Source of the DNA: Clostridium grantii DSM 8605
GTDB lineage: Bacteria > Bacillota > Clostridia > Clostridiales > Clostridiaceae
Length of the DNA stretch: 64,000 nucleotides
Assembly (NCBI RefSeq): GCF_900129965.1
Contig: NZ_FQXM01000005.1
Span: forward strand, 1-64,000
Reading direction: 5' to 3'
The position numbers were made by a program, and so were the translations under genes. Every line of letters begins with the position of its first letter. Position 1 is the stretch's first letter. Of the stretch, positions 8,060 through 16,944 are shown piece by piece. Below the pieces are notes generated by a model, which saw nothing but the letters and a program-made list of their open reading frames with translations, had not been told where the DNA came from and did not search any database.

Positions 8060-10714
8060 ATGCAAATACGATTGAACGATGTTTTAAACAATCAGGGTGA
8101 CAATTATATTCTTCCATTTTATTGGCAGCATGGAGAGGATGCAGAACTTCTTGCAGAGGGAATGGAACGAATCAGGGAATGCGGGATTAAGGCAGTTTGT
8201 ATCGAGGCAAGGCCACATCCTGATTTTGTCGGTAAGCTTTGGTGGAGAGATATGGATATCATTATGCAAAAAGCAAGAGAATTGGGAATGAAGGTATGGG
8301 TACTGGATGATTCCCACTTTCCAACCGGTAGGTGTAATGATAAGATCACAGCAGACTCTCCTTATCGTAAAATATTGCTGACACATTATAGTATTGAAGC
8401 TGTTGGACCGATGAAGGAAGCTTCTTTTATGGTAAATTTGGAGAAGAATGAAACATTTATTGGAGCAGTTGCTGCAAAAATGCAAGAGGGCGGAGAATAT
8501 ATTTTGACTGAGGTACAGGATATTTCGCATTGCTATTATGGGGATGTTATTGAATGGGATGTTCCGGAGGGATTTTATAGTATTACTATAATTAAAACTA
8601 CGGATAAACATACAGCAAGACAGGGATATGCCAACCTAATTGATAGGGATGCCGTCCGTTTCTTTTTGGATACTGTATATGAACCACATTATAAATATTA
8701 CGGCAAAGAATTTGGAACAGTTTTTGCAGGATTTTTCTCAGATGAGCCGCAGCTTGGAAACACATTTAAGGATATTCCAGAACCAGGAAACTCTTATGCA
8801 GGGGTGCCAAACATTCCGCTACCTTGGTGTAAGGAACTGGAAGAAAAGCTGCATCAGCTATGGGGCGAAGAGTATTGCAGAAAGCTTTGTGCACTTTGGT
8901 ATCACATGGATAATAATCCAGAAACTACGAATGAAACGGGAAAAATCAGGAGAGAGTATACAGACCTTGTTACCCGTCTATACCAGAAAAATTTTGGTGA
9001 ACAGATAGGCGACTGGTGTAGAGCGCATGGGGTAGAATATATCGGTCACATTATAGAAGAATGTCGTTTAGGTGTCGGTGTAGGACACTACTTTAGGGGT
9101 TTATGGGGACAGGATATGTCTGGTATTGATGTGGTATTGCAAAGCATTAGACCAGAGTTAGATAAACTTTGTTTCCATAGTATCGGTGGCCTTGATATAA
9201 GAGATGGGGAATTCCCTCATTACGGACTTGCAAAGCTTGGAGCTTCTCTTTCCCATATTGATCCTAAGAAAAAGGGACGTGCCCTTTGTGAAAATTTTGG
9301 GGCTTATGGATGGACAGAGGGAGTTAAGCTTATGAAGTGGCTTACAGATCATATGTTAGTCAGAGGAATTAATTATTATGTTCCACACGGTTTTACCATG
9401 AGAGATTTTCCAGACCCAGATTGTCCACCACATTTTTATGCAAGAGGAAATAATCCACAGTTTCCATACTTTGGATTACTGATGAAATATTTAAACCGTG
9501 TCAGTCATTTGATTAATGGTGGGGTTCATTGTACCAAGGTAGGAATTTTATATTCTGATGATCTAGAGTGGATGGACCGTAAGACCATGCAGTTTTATGA
9601 GCCAGCTAGGGTGCTGACACAGAATCAGATTGATTTTGATATTCTGCCAATCGATGTGGTGACAGAAAGTAAAATAGAAAACGGATTTCTTTACAGCGGA
9701 GCACCAGTTTATGAAGATGGGAATTTCGTAGGACAGGAGAATATTACAACTCTTGTAATTCCAGAGTGCCGTTGTTTGACTAGAAAATTTGCTGACTGGT
9801 GTAAAAAAACAATGAAAGAGAAAGTACGAATTATTTGTTTAAATTCTTTACCTCGTATCCTTGATGAGGATGGGAAACTTAATGGATGGGGTGCGCATTG
9901 TCCAGAAGTTATGTCACTAGATGAATTAGGGGATAAGTTACGACAGAGTAAGGTTGGGCTGGAACTTTCTGTGACTGATCCTTATCTAAGATATTATCAT
10001 TATGCACATACAGATGGAGCATATTACCTGTTTTTTAATGAGTCAGTTAACAGTGAAATCAGAACTGAAATAGGACTTGAGGTAGGAAAGGGAGAGAATG
10101 TAGCAGAATACAATGCCTGGGAGAATCGATTAGAGAATGCAGCATGGAATCAGGAGAAAGGAATACTGTCTTTAAAGCTTTTACCATATGAGATGAAGAT
10201 TATCACAATCGCGAAAATTAATAAAGAACTTATTCATACAAAGGTTGCTTTTAATGATGAAAAAATTGAGATTAATCCAGAATGGAGTCTTTATTTAAAG
10301 AAGACCAAGGAAACAGAATTTCATTTTGACAGACAGCTTACTAAGCTTACGAACATTACACGATATGATGTAGATCCACATTTTTGCGGAACCATGAAAT
10401 ACGTTACTGAGCTTACGTGTGACTTAGGAAAGAACCTGACTGCAATTGATTTTGGACAGGTATATGAAACCGCACAGCTTCGAATCAATGGGAAAATGGC
10501 AGGAGTACGGATTTCACCACCTTATCAGTTTGATCTAAGAGGATTGTTAAAGGAAGGAAAAAATACAATGGAGCTAGAAGTAACCAATACAGTGGTACAT
10601 CAGATTAGGGACCATTTTTCCATGTCAATGACAATCGAGCCTTCAGGTTTACTTGGTCCAGTAGTTCTACTTTCAGACGGAGCATCAGTTGAAAAAGACC
10701 AAACAGGACAATAG
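8060..10714 (+). CDS. Large glycoside hydrolase, GH106-like (alpha-L-rhamnosidase type)
   Basis: 884 residues starting at ATG 8060 after GAGGAGGA. The N-terminal TIM-barrel part has WWRDMDIIMQKARELGMKVW and DDSHFPTGR. The middle has YIGHIIEECR, CENFGAYGWTEGVKLMKWL, LVRGINYYVPHGF and CPPHFYARGNNPQFPYF, a set I associate with GH106-like rhamnosidases and relatives. The C-terminal 150 residues form a galactose-binding-like sandwich (FGQVYETAQLRINGKMAGVR, LKEGKNTMELEVTNT). No signal peptide is visible, so it probably acts on imported oligosaccharides. Base usage is visibly less AT-rich than the flanks, suggesting acquisition. Glycosidase is likely; the exact family and linkage are uncertain. Confidence 0.75.
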   Translation: MQIRLNDVLNNQGDNYILPFYWQHGEDAELLAEGMERIRECGIKAVCIEARPHPDFVGKLWWRDMDIIMQKARELGMKVWVLDDSHFPTGRCNDKITADSPYRKILLTHYSIEAVGPMKEASFMVNLEKNETFIGAVAAKMQEGGEYILTEVQDISHCYYGDVIEWDVPEGFYSITIIKTTDKHTARQGYANLIDRDAVRFFLDTVYEPHYKYYGKEFGTVFAGFFSDEPQLGNTFKDIPEPGNSYAGVPNIPLPWCKELEEKLHQLWGEEYCRKLCALWYHMDNNPETTNETGKIRREYTDLVTRLYQKNFGEQIGDWCRAHGVEYIGHIIEECRLGVGVGHYFRGLWGQDMSGIDVVLQSIRPELDKLCFHSIGGLDIRDGEFPHYGLAKLGASLSHIDPKKKGRALCENFGAYGWTEGVKLMKWLTDHMLVRGINYYVPHGFTMRDFPDPDCPPHFYARGNNPQFPYFGLLMKYLNRVSHLINGGVHCTKVGILYSDDLEWMDRKTMQFYEPARVLTQNQIDFDILPIDVVTESKIENGFLYSGAPVYEDGNFVGQENITTLVIPECRCLTRKFADWCKKTMKEKVRIICLNSLPRILDEDGKLNGWGAHCPEVMSLDELGDKLRQSKVGLELSVTDPYLRYYHYAHTDGAYYLFFNESVNSEIRTEIGLEVGKGENVAEYNAWENRLENAAWNQEKGILSLKLLPYEMKIITIAKINKELIHTKVAFNDEKIEINPEWSLYLKKTKETEFHFDRQLTKLTNITRYDVDPHFCGTMKYVTELTCDLGKNLTAIDFGQVYETAQLRINGKMAGVRISPPYQFDLRGLLKEGKNTMELEVTNTVVHQIRDHFSMSMTIEPSGLLGPVVLLSDGASVEKDQTGQ

Positions 10715-10739
10715 GAGGTCATAATCAGCAAAAATAATG

Positions 10740-10898
10740 TCAAATTAGAACATTATTCATATAATATATTTAAATATTACCTCAAATAAAGCAATGTCCA
10801 CCTTTAAATTTACTAAACCAATATAAAAATAAAATAATTTAACTAAACAAAAATTAAATTAGAACATATTATTTTAAATATAAGATGTTCTAATTTGA
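10740..10898. repeat. Inverted repeat pair bounding a 159-bp AT-rich segment
   Basis: TCAAATTAGAACAT (10740-10753) is perfectly inverted at 10885-10898. A third copy of the core lies at 10856-10867 and pairs with 10885-10896 as a 12-bp hairpin. There is no coding sequence inside. It may be a small non-autonomous element or an insertion-sequence relic. Confidence 0.5.
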
Positions 10899-10925
10899 GT
10901 AAGCGATGGAACAAAACCCGTCATG
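10898..10925 (+). repeat. 28-bp repeat, copy 1 (insertion-sequence end-like)
   Basis: Contains GGAACAAAACCCGTCATG and matches 24618-24645 at 25 of 28 positions. The second copy lies beside an IS3-type transposase fragment, so both may be relics of insertion-sequence ends. The two copies bracket 13.7 kb. Confidence 0.5.
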
Positions 10926-10931
10926 TAATTT

Positions 10932-10980
10932 AACCTCCCTTTTGATATATTTTAATAAAGTAATCGATGGGAGGTTTTAT
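10932..10980. terminator. Hairpin with AACCTCCC/GGGAGGTT arms
   Basis: An 8-bp perfect stem (10932-10939 with 10969-10976) has a 29-nt loop and is followed by TTTATTTT. It could be a weak terminator, or a chance pairing of a ribosome-site-like sequence. Confidence 0.3.
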
Positions 10981-10990
10981 TTTAATTACA

Positions 10991-11107
10991 AAAGTTCTTT
11001 CTGATGATATGAAATTTCAGTGGCTAAAGAATCAAGGGGAAATAAGAGATATAACAAAACGTCAAATGGAATGGCTTTTAGAGAGGCTGCAAATTGATAA
11101 AAATTGA
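10991..11107 (+). pseudogene. IS66 TnpB C-terminal fragment
   Basis: One frame reads KVLSDDMKFQWLKNQGEIRD, then ITKRQMEWLLERLQI and a stop. This is the FxWP...ITxxQxxWLxxGL end of IS66 TnpB proteins. It differs from the copy at 3714-4064 and lies on the other strand, so it comes from a second IS66 element that is otherwise gone. The remaining bases to 11323 show only AT-rich spacer. Confidence 0.65.
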
Positions 11108-11323
11108 TATAGGAACAGATGCAATTCTTGACTTGAGAAATATTTATGGAGCAGCTAATATTATTTTTATATCGCAATATTTGCAATATAAAAAGCAATA
11201 ATGACAAATTTATTTTAAGCAATAGTAATTATAATAAACATATAAGAAAAAAATCAATTAAAGAAATTATAAAGTGAGCCCAGTTCAACTATTAATAATT
11301 TAAAAGCATAGGGAGGAATAAAA

Positions 11324-12097
11324 ATGAATTTTACAATAGCAGCACAAATGTTTACACTCAGGGATTATATGACAACACCAGAGAATATGAGAGAAACCTT
11401 CAAAAGAGTTAGGAATATGGGATATACGGCTATTCAAATGTCTGGAATGGGAGATGTAGATGAAGTAAAAGCAAAATATATAAAAGAACTTGCAGAAGAA
11501 TTTGAATTAACAATATGTGTAACTCATGTAGGATTAAATTTATTAAAAGAAAATCTTGATTGGGCTATTGAATTCCATAAAATGTGGAATTGTGAATATG
11601 TGGGTCTTGGTGCTCTTCCAGAAGAATGTAGAAGATCCAAAGAAACATATATAGAATTTGCTACAATGATGAATGATATTGGTAAAAAATTGAGTGAAGC
11701 AGGTCTTAAATTAGTTTATCATAATCATGATTTTGAATTCATAAAATATGATGGAAAAACAGGTATGGATATTCTTTTTGAAAGTTTTGACCCTAGATAT
11801 GTAGAATTTGAATTAGATACATATTGGGTTCAACAAGGTGGATGCAGTCCACAAGATTGGATTAGAAAAGTTGATGGACGTATGGGTGTTGTTCATTTTA
11901 AAGATATGGGAATATTATCTAACAGAGAACATTATTTTGCAGAAATAGGTTCAGGAAACTTAGATTGGGATAAAATCATAGCAGCTTGTGATGAAACACA
12001 AGTAAAGTGGGCAGCAATTGAAAGAGATCGTGGAGAAAAAGATCCCTTTGAAAGTTTAGAAGAAAGTATTAAATTCTTAAAATCAAAAGGTTTATAG
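11324..12097 (+). CDS. Sugar phosphate isomerase/epimerase family TIM barrel
   Basis: 257 residues of the xylose-isomerase-like/AP-endonuclease-2 barrel family. Metal-site motifs are visible: LKLVYHNHDFEF (His, Asp), ELDTYWVQQGG (Glu, Asp), VVHFKDMG (His) and AAIERDRG (Glu). The family includes IolE/IolI-type dehydratases and isomerases, sugar epimerases and the lyases of 3-keto-glycoside pathways. GGGAGGAA precedes ATG 11324. It begins a four-gene run with a second barrel protein and two Gfo/Idh/MocA oxidoreductases, suggesting oxidation, epimerisation or elimination of an unusual sugar. The exact reaction cannot be read from sequence. Confidence 0.85.
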   Translation: MNFTIAAQMFTLRDYMTTPENMRETFKRVRNMGYTAIQMSGMGDVDEVKAKYIKELAEEFELTICVTHVGLNLLKENLDWAIEFHKMWNCEYVGLGALPEECRRSKETYIEFATMMNDIGKKLSEAGLKLVYHNHDFEFIKYDGKTGMDILFESFDPRYVEFELDTYWVQQGGCSPQDWIRKVDGRMGVVHFKDMGILSNREHYFAEIGSGNLDWDKIIAACDETQVKWAAIERDRGEKDPFESLEESIKFLKSKGL

Positions 12098-12173
12098 ACT
12101 TTATATAGAATTTATATAGAATATTATTGACTTCTAAATTCTACTTTAATCTAAAGGAAAGGTGAAAAAATAC

Positions 12174-13037
12174 ATGAAAAGTAACTTTAAAATATCAGGT
12201 TTTTCAGATGAAATTGATTCGGATTTTCAAGTTCAACTTAGTGAAATTAAAGCTTTAGAGATTGAATATATTGAAATAAGAGGGGTTAATGGGAAAAGCA
12301 TTGTAGAGCATACAATTGAAGAAGTAAAGGATATAAAAAAAGCTCTTGATAAAGCTTGTATTAAAGTATCCGCCATAGCATCACCTATTGGCAAAATAAA
12401 TATTGAGGATGATTTTGAACCACATTATGAATTATTCAAACATACAATTGAAATTTGTAAGATACTTAATACCAAGTATATAAGATTATTTAGTTTTTTT
12501 ATGGAAAGTACAGAGGCGGAAATGCATCGTGATGAAGTCATGAGAAGACTAAAAATATTTAAAGATTATGTAGAAGGAACTGATATAATTCTACTTCATG
12601 AGAATGAGAAAGAAATATACGGAGAGTCACCTGAAAGATGCTTAGATATTGTTAATACTATTGGATCACCTAATTTTAAACTAATTTTTGATCCAGCAAA
12701 TTTTGTTCAATGCAAAGTTGAAAGTTATCCTTATGCTTTTGAGTTGTTGAAAGATGAAGTTATATATTATCATATAAAAGATGCACTTTCAGATTCGGGA
12801 CAAGTAGTAGTACCAGGGAATGGAAATGCTGAAATAAAATCAATCCTAACAAGACTTAAAGAAAGACAATATGAAGGTTTCTTATCATTAGAGCCACACT
12901 TAGGATATTTTGAAGGTTTTAATGATTTAGAAGGGGAAAATCATATTCCAGAATTTAAAGAAAAAAGCGATGCAAGTAAATTTAAGCAGGCTGCACAAAG
13001 TCTTAAAAAAATATTATTGGAGGTTGAAAATGGATAA
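12174..13037 (+). CDS. Sugar phosphate isomerase/epimerase family TIM barrel (second)
   Basis: About 287 residues. Metal-site features include DIILLHENEKEIYG, FKLIFDPANFVQCK, IYYHIKDA and FLSLEPHLGYFEGF, the usual His/Glu/Asp set of this barrel family. An upstream GTG at 12162 is in frame, but AAAGGAAAGGTGA at 12153-12165 points to ATG 12174. The stop overlaps the next gene's start by 8 nt, so translation is coupled. It diverges strongly from the protein at 11324, so the pair probably performs different steps on the same substrate. Confidence 0.85.
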   Translation: MKSNFKISGFSDEIDSDFQVQLSEIKALEIEYIEIRGVNGKSIVEHTIEEVKDIKKALDKACIKVSAIASPIGKINIEDDFEPHYELFKHTIEICKILNTKYIRLFSFFMESTEAEMHRDEVMRRLKIFKDYVEGTDIILLHENEKEIYGESPERCLDIVNTIGSPNFKLIFDPANFVQCKVESYPYAFELLKDEVIYYHIKDALSDSGQVVVPGNGNAEIKSILTRLKERQYEGFLSLEPHLGYFEGFNDLEGENHIPEFKEKSDASKFKQAAQSLKKILLEVENG

Positions 13038-14187
13038 AGTAAAGATTGGTGTAATAGGAATTGGAAATATGGGAACACAGCATGTGGTTAATTTATATAA
13101 TGGTAAAGTTAAAAATGCGGAATTAGTAGCTATTTGTGATATAAAACAAAGTCGTTTAGATTGGGCAAAGAAAGAATTTAATAATGAAGTATCAACCTTC
13201 TTATCTATAGATGAATTAATTGATGCTAATTGTGCTGATGCACTTATCATAGCAACCCCTCATTATCAACATCCAATCATGGGTATTCAAGGTTTGAAAA
13301 ATAATTTGCATATCTTAGTTGAGAAACCTATAGGAGTTTATACAAAAGCTGTTGCAGAGCTTAATAAAATAGCAAGTGAATCAGATAAGGTTTTCACAAT
13401 TATGTATAATCAAAGAACTAATCCTATATACAAAAAAGTTAGAGATTTAGTGAAAAGTGGAGAGATTGGAGAATTTAGAAGAGTTAATTGGACAATAACA
13501 GATTGGTATAGAACACAATTTTACTATAATTCTGGTGGATGGCGTGCTACTTGGGAAGGTGAAGGTGGAGGAGTTTTAATTAATCAATGTCCTCATCAAC
13601 TTGATTTAATTCAGTGGATTCTTGGTATGCCTAGTAAGGTAAGAGGATTTTGTAATTATGGTAAATTACACAATATTGAAGTTGAAGATGAAGTGACTGC
13701 TTACTTAGAATATCCTAATGGAGCAACAGGTGTATTTATAACATCTACAGGAGAAGCACCTGGAACCAATAGATTAGAAATTGTTGGTGATAAAGGAAAA
13801 CTAGTAGTAGAAAAAAATGAGTTAACTTTCTATAGAAATCGTATTAGTGAAAGAGAACATAATGCTACCTCTCAAGAAGGCTTTGATAAACCTGAAAATT
13901 GGGAATGTAAGATACCCGTTGAAGGAATACTAACTAACCATGTAGGAATTATGCAAAATTTTGTTGATGCAATAATGGATAATAAAGAACAACTAGCTCC
14001 AGGAGTAGAGGGAATTAATGGATTAACAATTTCTAATGCTATTCATTTATCTTCTTGGACAGATAATTGGGTAACACTGCCTTTAAACGAGGATTTATTT
14101 TATGAAAAGTTACAAGAAAAAATTGAAACTTCTACTATAAACAAAGAAGATATTGATATTGTATTGAATTTGCAAGGCTCACATTAG
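13030..14187 (+). CDS. Gfo/Idh/MocA family oxidoreductase
   Basis: 385 residues. The N-terminal Rossmann motif VIGIGNMGTQHVVNL binds NAD(P), the family motif EKPIGVY follows near residue 105, and the conserved His-containing HQLDLIQWI lies near 195. GGAGG at 13019-13023 selects ATG 13030 rather than the in-frame 12970, so the gene overlaps the preceding stop by 8 nt. These enzymes oxidise or reduce sugar hydroxyls, often at C3. Its partners are two TIM-barrel epimerases and a second oxidoreductase of the same family. Confidence 0.9.
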   Translation: MDKVKIGVIGIGNMGTQHVVNLYNGKVKNAELVAICDIKQSRLDWAKKEFNNEVSTFLSIDELIDANCADALIIATPHYQHPIMGIQGLKNNLHILVEKPIGVYTKAVAELNKIASESDKVFTIMYNQRTNPIYKKVRDLVKSGEIGEFRRVNWTITDWYRTQFYYNSGGWRATWEGEGGGVLINQCPHQLDLIQWILGMPSKVRGFCNYGKLHNIEVEDEVTAYLEYPNGATGVFITSTGEAPGTNRLEIVGDKGKLVVEKNELTFYRNRISEREHNATSQEGFDKPENWECKIPVEGILTNHVGIMQNFVDAIMDNKEQLAPGVEGINGLTISNAIHLSSWTDNWVTLPLNEDLFYEKLQEKIETSTINKEDIDIVLNLQGSH

Positions 14188-14198
14188 GAGGATTTATC

Positions 14199-15224
14199 AT
14201 GGATAAAACATTGGGTGTGGCTGTTGTTGGCTGTGGTACTATTTCTAATATGCATTTAAATGCTATTAAGCAAATGAAGGTAGCAAAATTATTATTTGTT
14301 TGCGATATAGATGTGGATAAAGCTAGAAAAACAGCTTTTGAATATGATTGCAAATATACAGATGACTATAAAAATTTAATATGTAATCCAAATATAGATA
14401 TTATTCATATACTTACCCCACACTATTTACATTCTGAAATGGCTATTGAAGCATTTAATGCCGGAAAAAATGTTGTTTTGGAAAAACCAATTGGCATTTC
14501 TATGAAAGATTTGAAGGAACTAAATAAAATATCTGACAAAAGTGAACCATATATTGCTGTTGTATTACAAAATAGATACAATCCTATTTCTTTGTATTTG
14601 AAGAAAGTTGTGGAATCAGGTGAATATGGGAAGTTAATTGGAACAAAGGGTATTGTTGCCTGGTATCGTTCCAAAGAGTATTATGAAAATTCTAATTGGC
14701 GTGGTGAATGGGCATCAGAAGGTGGAGGTGTACTTATAAATCAAGCTATTCACACCATTGATTTGATGCAATGGATTGGTGGTAAAGTTACAGCTGTAAA
14801 AGGACATATAGACAATCATTATCATCCATATATTGAAGTAGAAGATACAGCCCTTGCTACACTTTATTATGATAATAATACTGTAGGTAATTTTTATGCA
14901 ACTAATAATAATGGAATTAATTCTAGTGTTGAATTGGAATTTGTATTTGAAAAAGCAACCTTTGTTCAAAAAAATGAAGAACTTATTAAAATAACTTCAG
15001 GTGATAAATCAGAAGTGGTAGAAAGTAATTGCGCAAACAAAGGTGAAAAAGGTTACTGGGGACAAGGACATAGAATATATATTGAGGATGCTTATAATCA
15101 TATTCTTAATAAGGAAAAACCTTTTATCACAATAAAGGAAGCTTTGGTAGCTAATGAAATAGTTCTTGGCATATATGAATCAAGTAAAACAAATGAGAAA
15201 TATTCACTAAATTATGTAGAATAA
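14199..15224 (+). CDS. Gfo/Idh/MocA family oxidoreductase (second)
   Basis: 341 residues. VVGCGTISNMHLNAIKQM is the dinucleotide-binding motif, LEKPIGISM the family motif, and INQAIHTIDLMQWIGG the catalytic-region motif. AGGAGGAT lies 7-9 nt before ATG 14199. It sits 11 nt after the previous oxidoreductase in the same operon. A pair of such enzymes often oxidises a sugar at the start and reduces the product at the end of a pathway. Substrate unknown. Confidence 0.9.
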   Translation: MDKTLGVAVVGCGTISNMHLNAIKQMKVAKLLFVCDIDVDKARKTAFEYDCKYTDDYKNLICNPNIDIIHILTPHYLHSEMAIEAFNAGKNVVLEKPIGISMKDLKELNKISDKSEPYIAVVLQNRYNPISLYLKKVVESGEYGKLIGTKGIVAWYRSKEYYENSNWRGEWASEGGGVLINQAIHTIDLMQWIGGKVTAVKGHIDNHYHPYIEVEDTALATLYYDNNTVGNFYATNNNGINSSVELEFVFEKATFVQKNEELIKITSGDKSEVVESNCANKGEKGYWGQGHRIYIEDAYNHILNKEKPFITIKEALVANEIVLGIYESSKTNEKYSLNYVE

Positions 15225-15249
15225 AAACTGAAAATGATTTAACTATCGG

Positions 15250-15312
15250 CATAATGAATTAAGTGCAGTGGAACCGATTTTAAGTCACCCAGATAAAAAA
15301 GTTAGAGATTTA
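15250..15312 (+). pseudogene. Short rhaA-derived fragment
   Basis: The frame reads HNELSAVEPILSHPDKKVRD. The intact L-rhamnose isomerase at 26002 has HELSADGLTLSHPDKKVRD at the corresponding place, and the DNA is also clearly related. Only about 60 bp survive, followed directly by AraC-type sites and a kduD fragment. It is a recombination scar. Confidence 0.7.
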
Positions 15313-15362
15313 AGGAAACAAGGGGTGCAATTCTATGTAGGAAGAGTAACTTTTGTCAAATT

Positions 15363-15432
15363 GTTTATTTTGTACAAATAATCATTTATTTTGTGTATAG
15401 ATTATTTTATATGAAAGAGCTATTATTAGTAT
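15363..15432 (+). promoter_or_regulatory. AraC-type tandem half-sites (now driving a dead gene)
   Basis: Half-sites GTTTATTTTGTACA (15363) and ATTTATTTTGTGTA (15384) lie 21 bp apart, with TATTAT/TAGTAT boxes at 15421-15432. The block aligns with 30564-30633 upstream of the GH88 gene, including identical spacing to those boxes. Here it is joined to a kduD fragment, so it is a relic promoter. Confidence 0.55.
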
Positions 15433-15466
15433 TAGTTGATTTTCAAAAAAATAAAGTTTGGAAATT

Positions 15467-15674
15467 AGGTAGGGTAGGATATGTTGTAACAACTAATATT
15501 ACCCCAATTAGATCTCAGGAGGAAAGAAATTCTGAAATATTAGGAAGAATTTCTGCAAATAGATGGGCACATCCATTAGATTTAATGGCATTAATTATAT
15601 TTCTTGTATAAAAAGGGTCTGATTATATGAGTGGCCATATTTTTGCAATTGATCGTGGTTGCCTAGTTAGGTAG
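15467..15674 (+). pseudogene. kduD-like short-chain dehydrogenase, 3' fragment with a stop
   Basis: The frame reads GRVGYVVTTNITPIR, then ISANRWAHPLDLMALIIFL, a stop at 15609-15611, and SDYMSGHIFAIDRGCLVR to the stop at 15672-15674. This is the C-terminal end of KduD-type dehydrogenases (2-dehydro-3-deoxy-gluconate 5-dehydrogenase), which typically end with an RWG-DLMG-VFLAS...YVNGHxxAVDGGWLxR pattern. KduD acts on products of unsaturated uronic acid breakdown, which fits the uronate theme here. The N-terminal two thirds are absent and one in-frame stop is present, so the gene is dead. Confidence 0.8.
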
Positions 15675-15684
15675 ATAATAAATA

Positions 15685-15735
15685 AAGCCTTATTACTTAT
15701 TAAAAGATTATCTCTTTATATGAGTAATAAGGCTT
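15685..15735 (+). terminator. Hairpin after the kduD fragment
   Basis: Arms AAGCCTTATTACT (15685-15697) and AGTAATAAGGCTT (15723-15735) form a perfect 13-bp stem with a 25-nt loop. No strong T run follows, but the position right after the kduD stop suggests its original terminator. Confidence 0.55.
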
Positions 15736-15835
15736 ATAATTAAAGGCCTAGAGAATATTAAACTATTATATAGGGGTATATATCAAAGTTCAACCAGTTA
15801 AAAAGTAGAAACGGATTTCTAATGATTAAACAGGA

Positions 15836-15895
15836 GTATTAAAAGAAATTTTTAGAGATAATTGGGATGAGTTTGTAAAGTCTTATGAAAGTTAA
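15836..15895 (+). pseudogene. Possible IS91-type transposase N-terminal fragment
   Basis: A short frame reads VLKEIFRDNWDEFVKSYES then stops. It resembles the start of IS91-family zinc-finger transposases. It is too short to be sure. The rest of the 15740-16108 gap shows no convincing coding sequence. Confidence 0.3.
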
Positions 15896-16108
15896 AGCTT
15901 AATGTTGCTGCTATATTTTGAGTTAAGAGGATGTGGTTTTACCGCTTTCTTATGCAGAGAAATATTTGCACATAAAGCGATAGTAGATACAGCAAACAAA
16001 ATATAATTCTAGACCCATTACATTACTGAATAGCCTCCGTTATACTGATATTATACGGTTCGATAGAAAGAATAAATGAACTGTAATAATTTTGAAGGAG
16101 GTTTTAAC

Positions 16109-16944
16109 ATGCATAAAATTTACAGTAATAAACTTAGTATATTGCTGCTTATTCTGCTGGCATTAGTCCTATTCATTGTATTTATACATTATCTACAGCA
16201 TTAATTGTAGGTTCGAGTTTTTTTTAATGGGATGCCCTTACACTACCAACTTTTAAGGGATTTGCAAACTATCAGTATCTGTTTACAAATGATTCGATTT
16301 TTGGGGTTGGATTTAGGAACAATCTTATATGAATTGCGGGCAATGTTTTTCTTGTATTGATTCCTAGTTTTTTTCTGGCACTTATACTTAGTTCGAAAAT
16401 AATAGGTAAGAATTTCTTAAGAAGTGTACTCTTCCTGCCGGTATATCTGTCGTCTACGGCTGTAGGGCTGATTTGGTATTTCGTTTATCATTATAAGATT
16501 GGAATCTTAAATTATTTGATCAGGCTGATAGCCTTTGAGAACTTTCAGCATGCATGGCTTACAGATGAGAAGACGGCGTTGTATTGTGTTATATTTACTA
16601 TATCATGGCAATGGGTTGGGTATTATATGGTATTGTATCTTTCAGAATTGGCAATGATTCCAGATGACCTTATTGAAGCTGGAAAAATTGACGGTGCGAA
16701 CAGCAGACAAATTTTGATAAATATAATCATTCCTTTTCTAAAGCCGATATTCCAAATAACATGTGTTCTAGCCATTGTAAATTCATTCAAGGGCTTCGAC
16801 TTAATGTACATTATGACTCAGGGAGGACCTAATCTGTCAACGTATCTGTTGGCTCTTCATATGTATGATACATCCTTTGGCAGAATGCAGTATGGGTACG
16901 GCAGCTCCATAGCAGTTATTATTATTTTGCTGTGTGTTCTGTTT
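16109..16944 (+). pseudogene. Sugar ABC transporter permease (UgpA/MsmF type), broken
   Basis: ATG 16109 follows AAGGAGG. The frame shifts near 16175 and meets stops near 16227 and 16330; then a long open stretch from about 16357 gives a CUT1 permease. It has several membrane segments and the EAA motif (DDLIEAGKIDGANSRQI), plus MYIMTQGGPNLSTYLLALHM. This importer component moves oligosaccharides across the membrane. Its last membrane segment runs directly into a substrate-binding protein sequence at about 16945, so the natural 3' end and the second permease are missing. The gene is dead. Confidence 0.85.

Noticed and set aside
8084..8611. 175-residue antisense frame in the GH106-like gene
   Set aside because: Shadow of a real coding frame; no start signals or homology.
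15393..15611. 72-residue open frame as a small protein
   Set aside because: Its N-terminal part is translated promoter DNA and its C-terminal part is the kduD fragment; treated as pseudogene.
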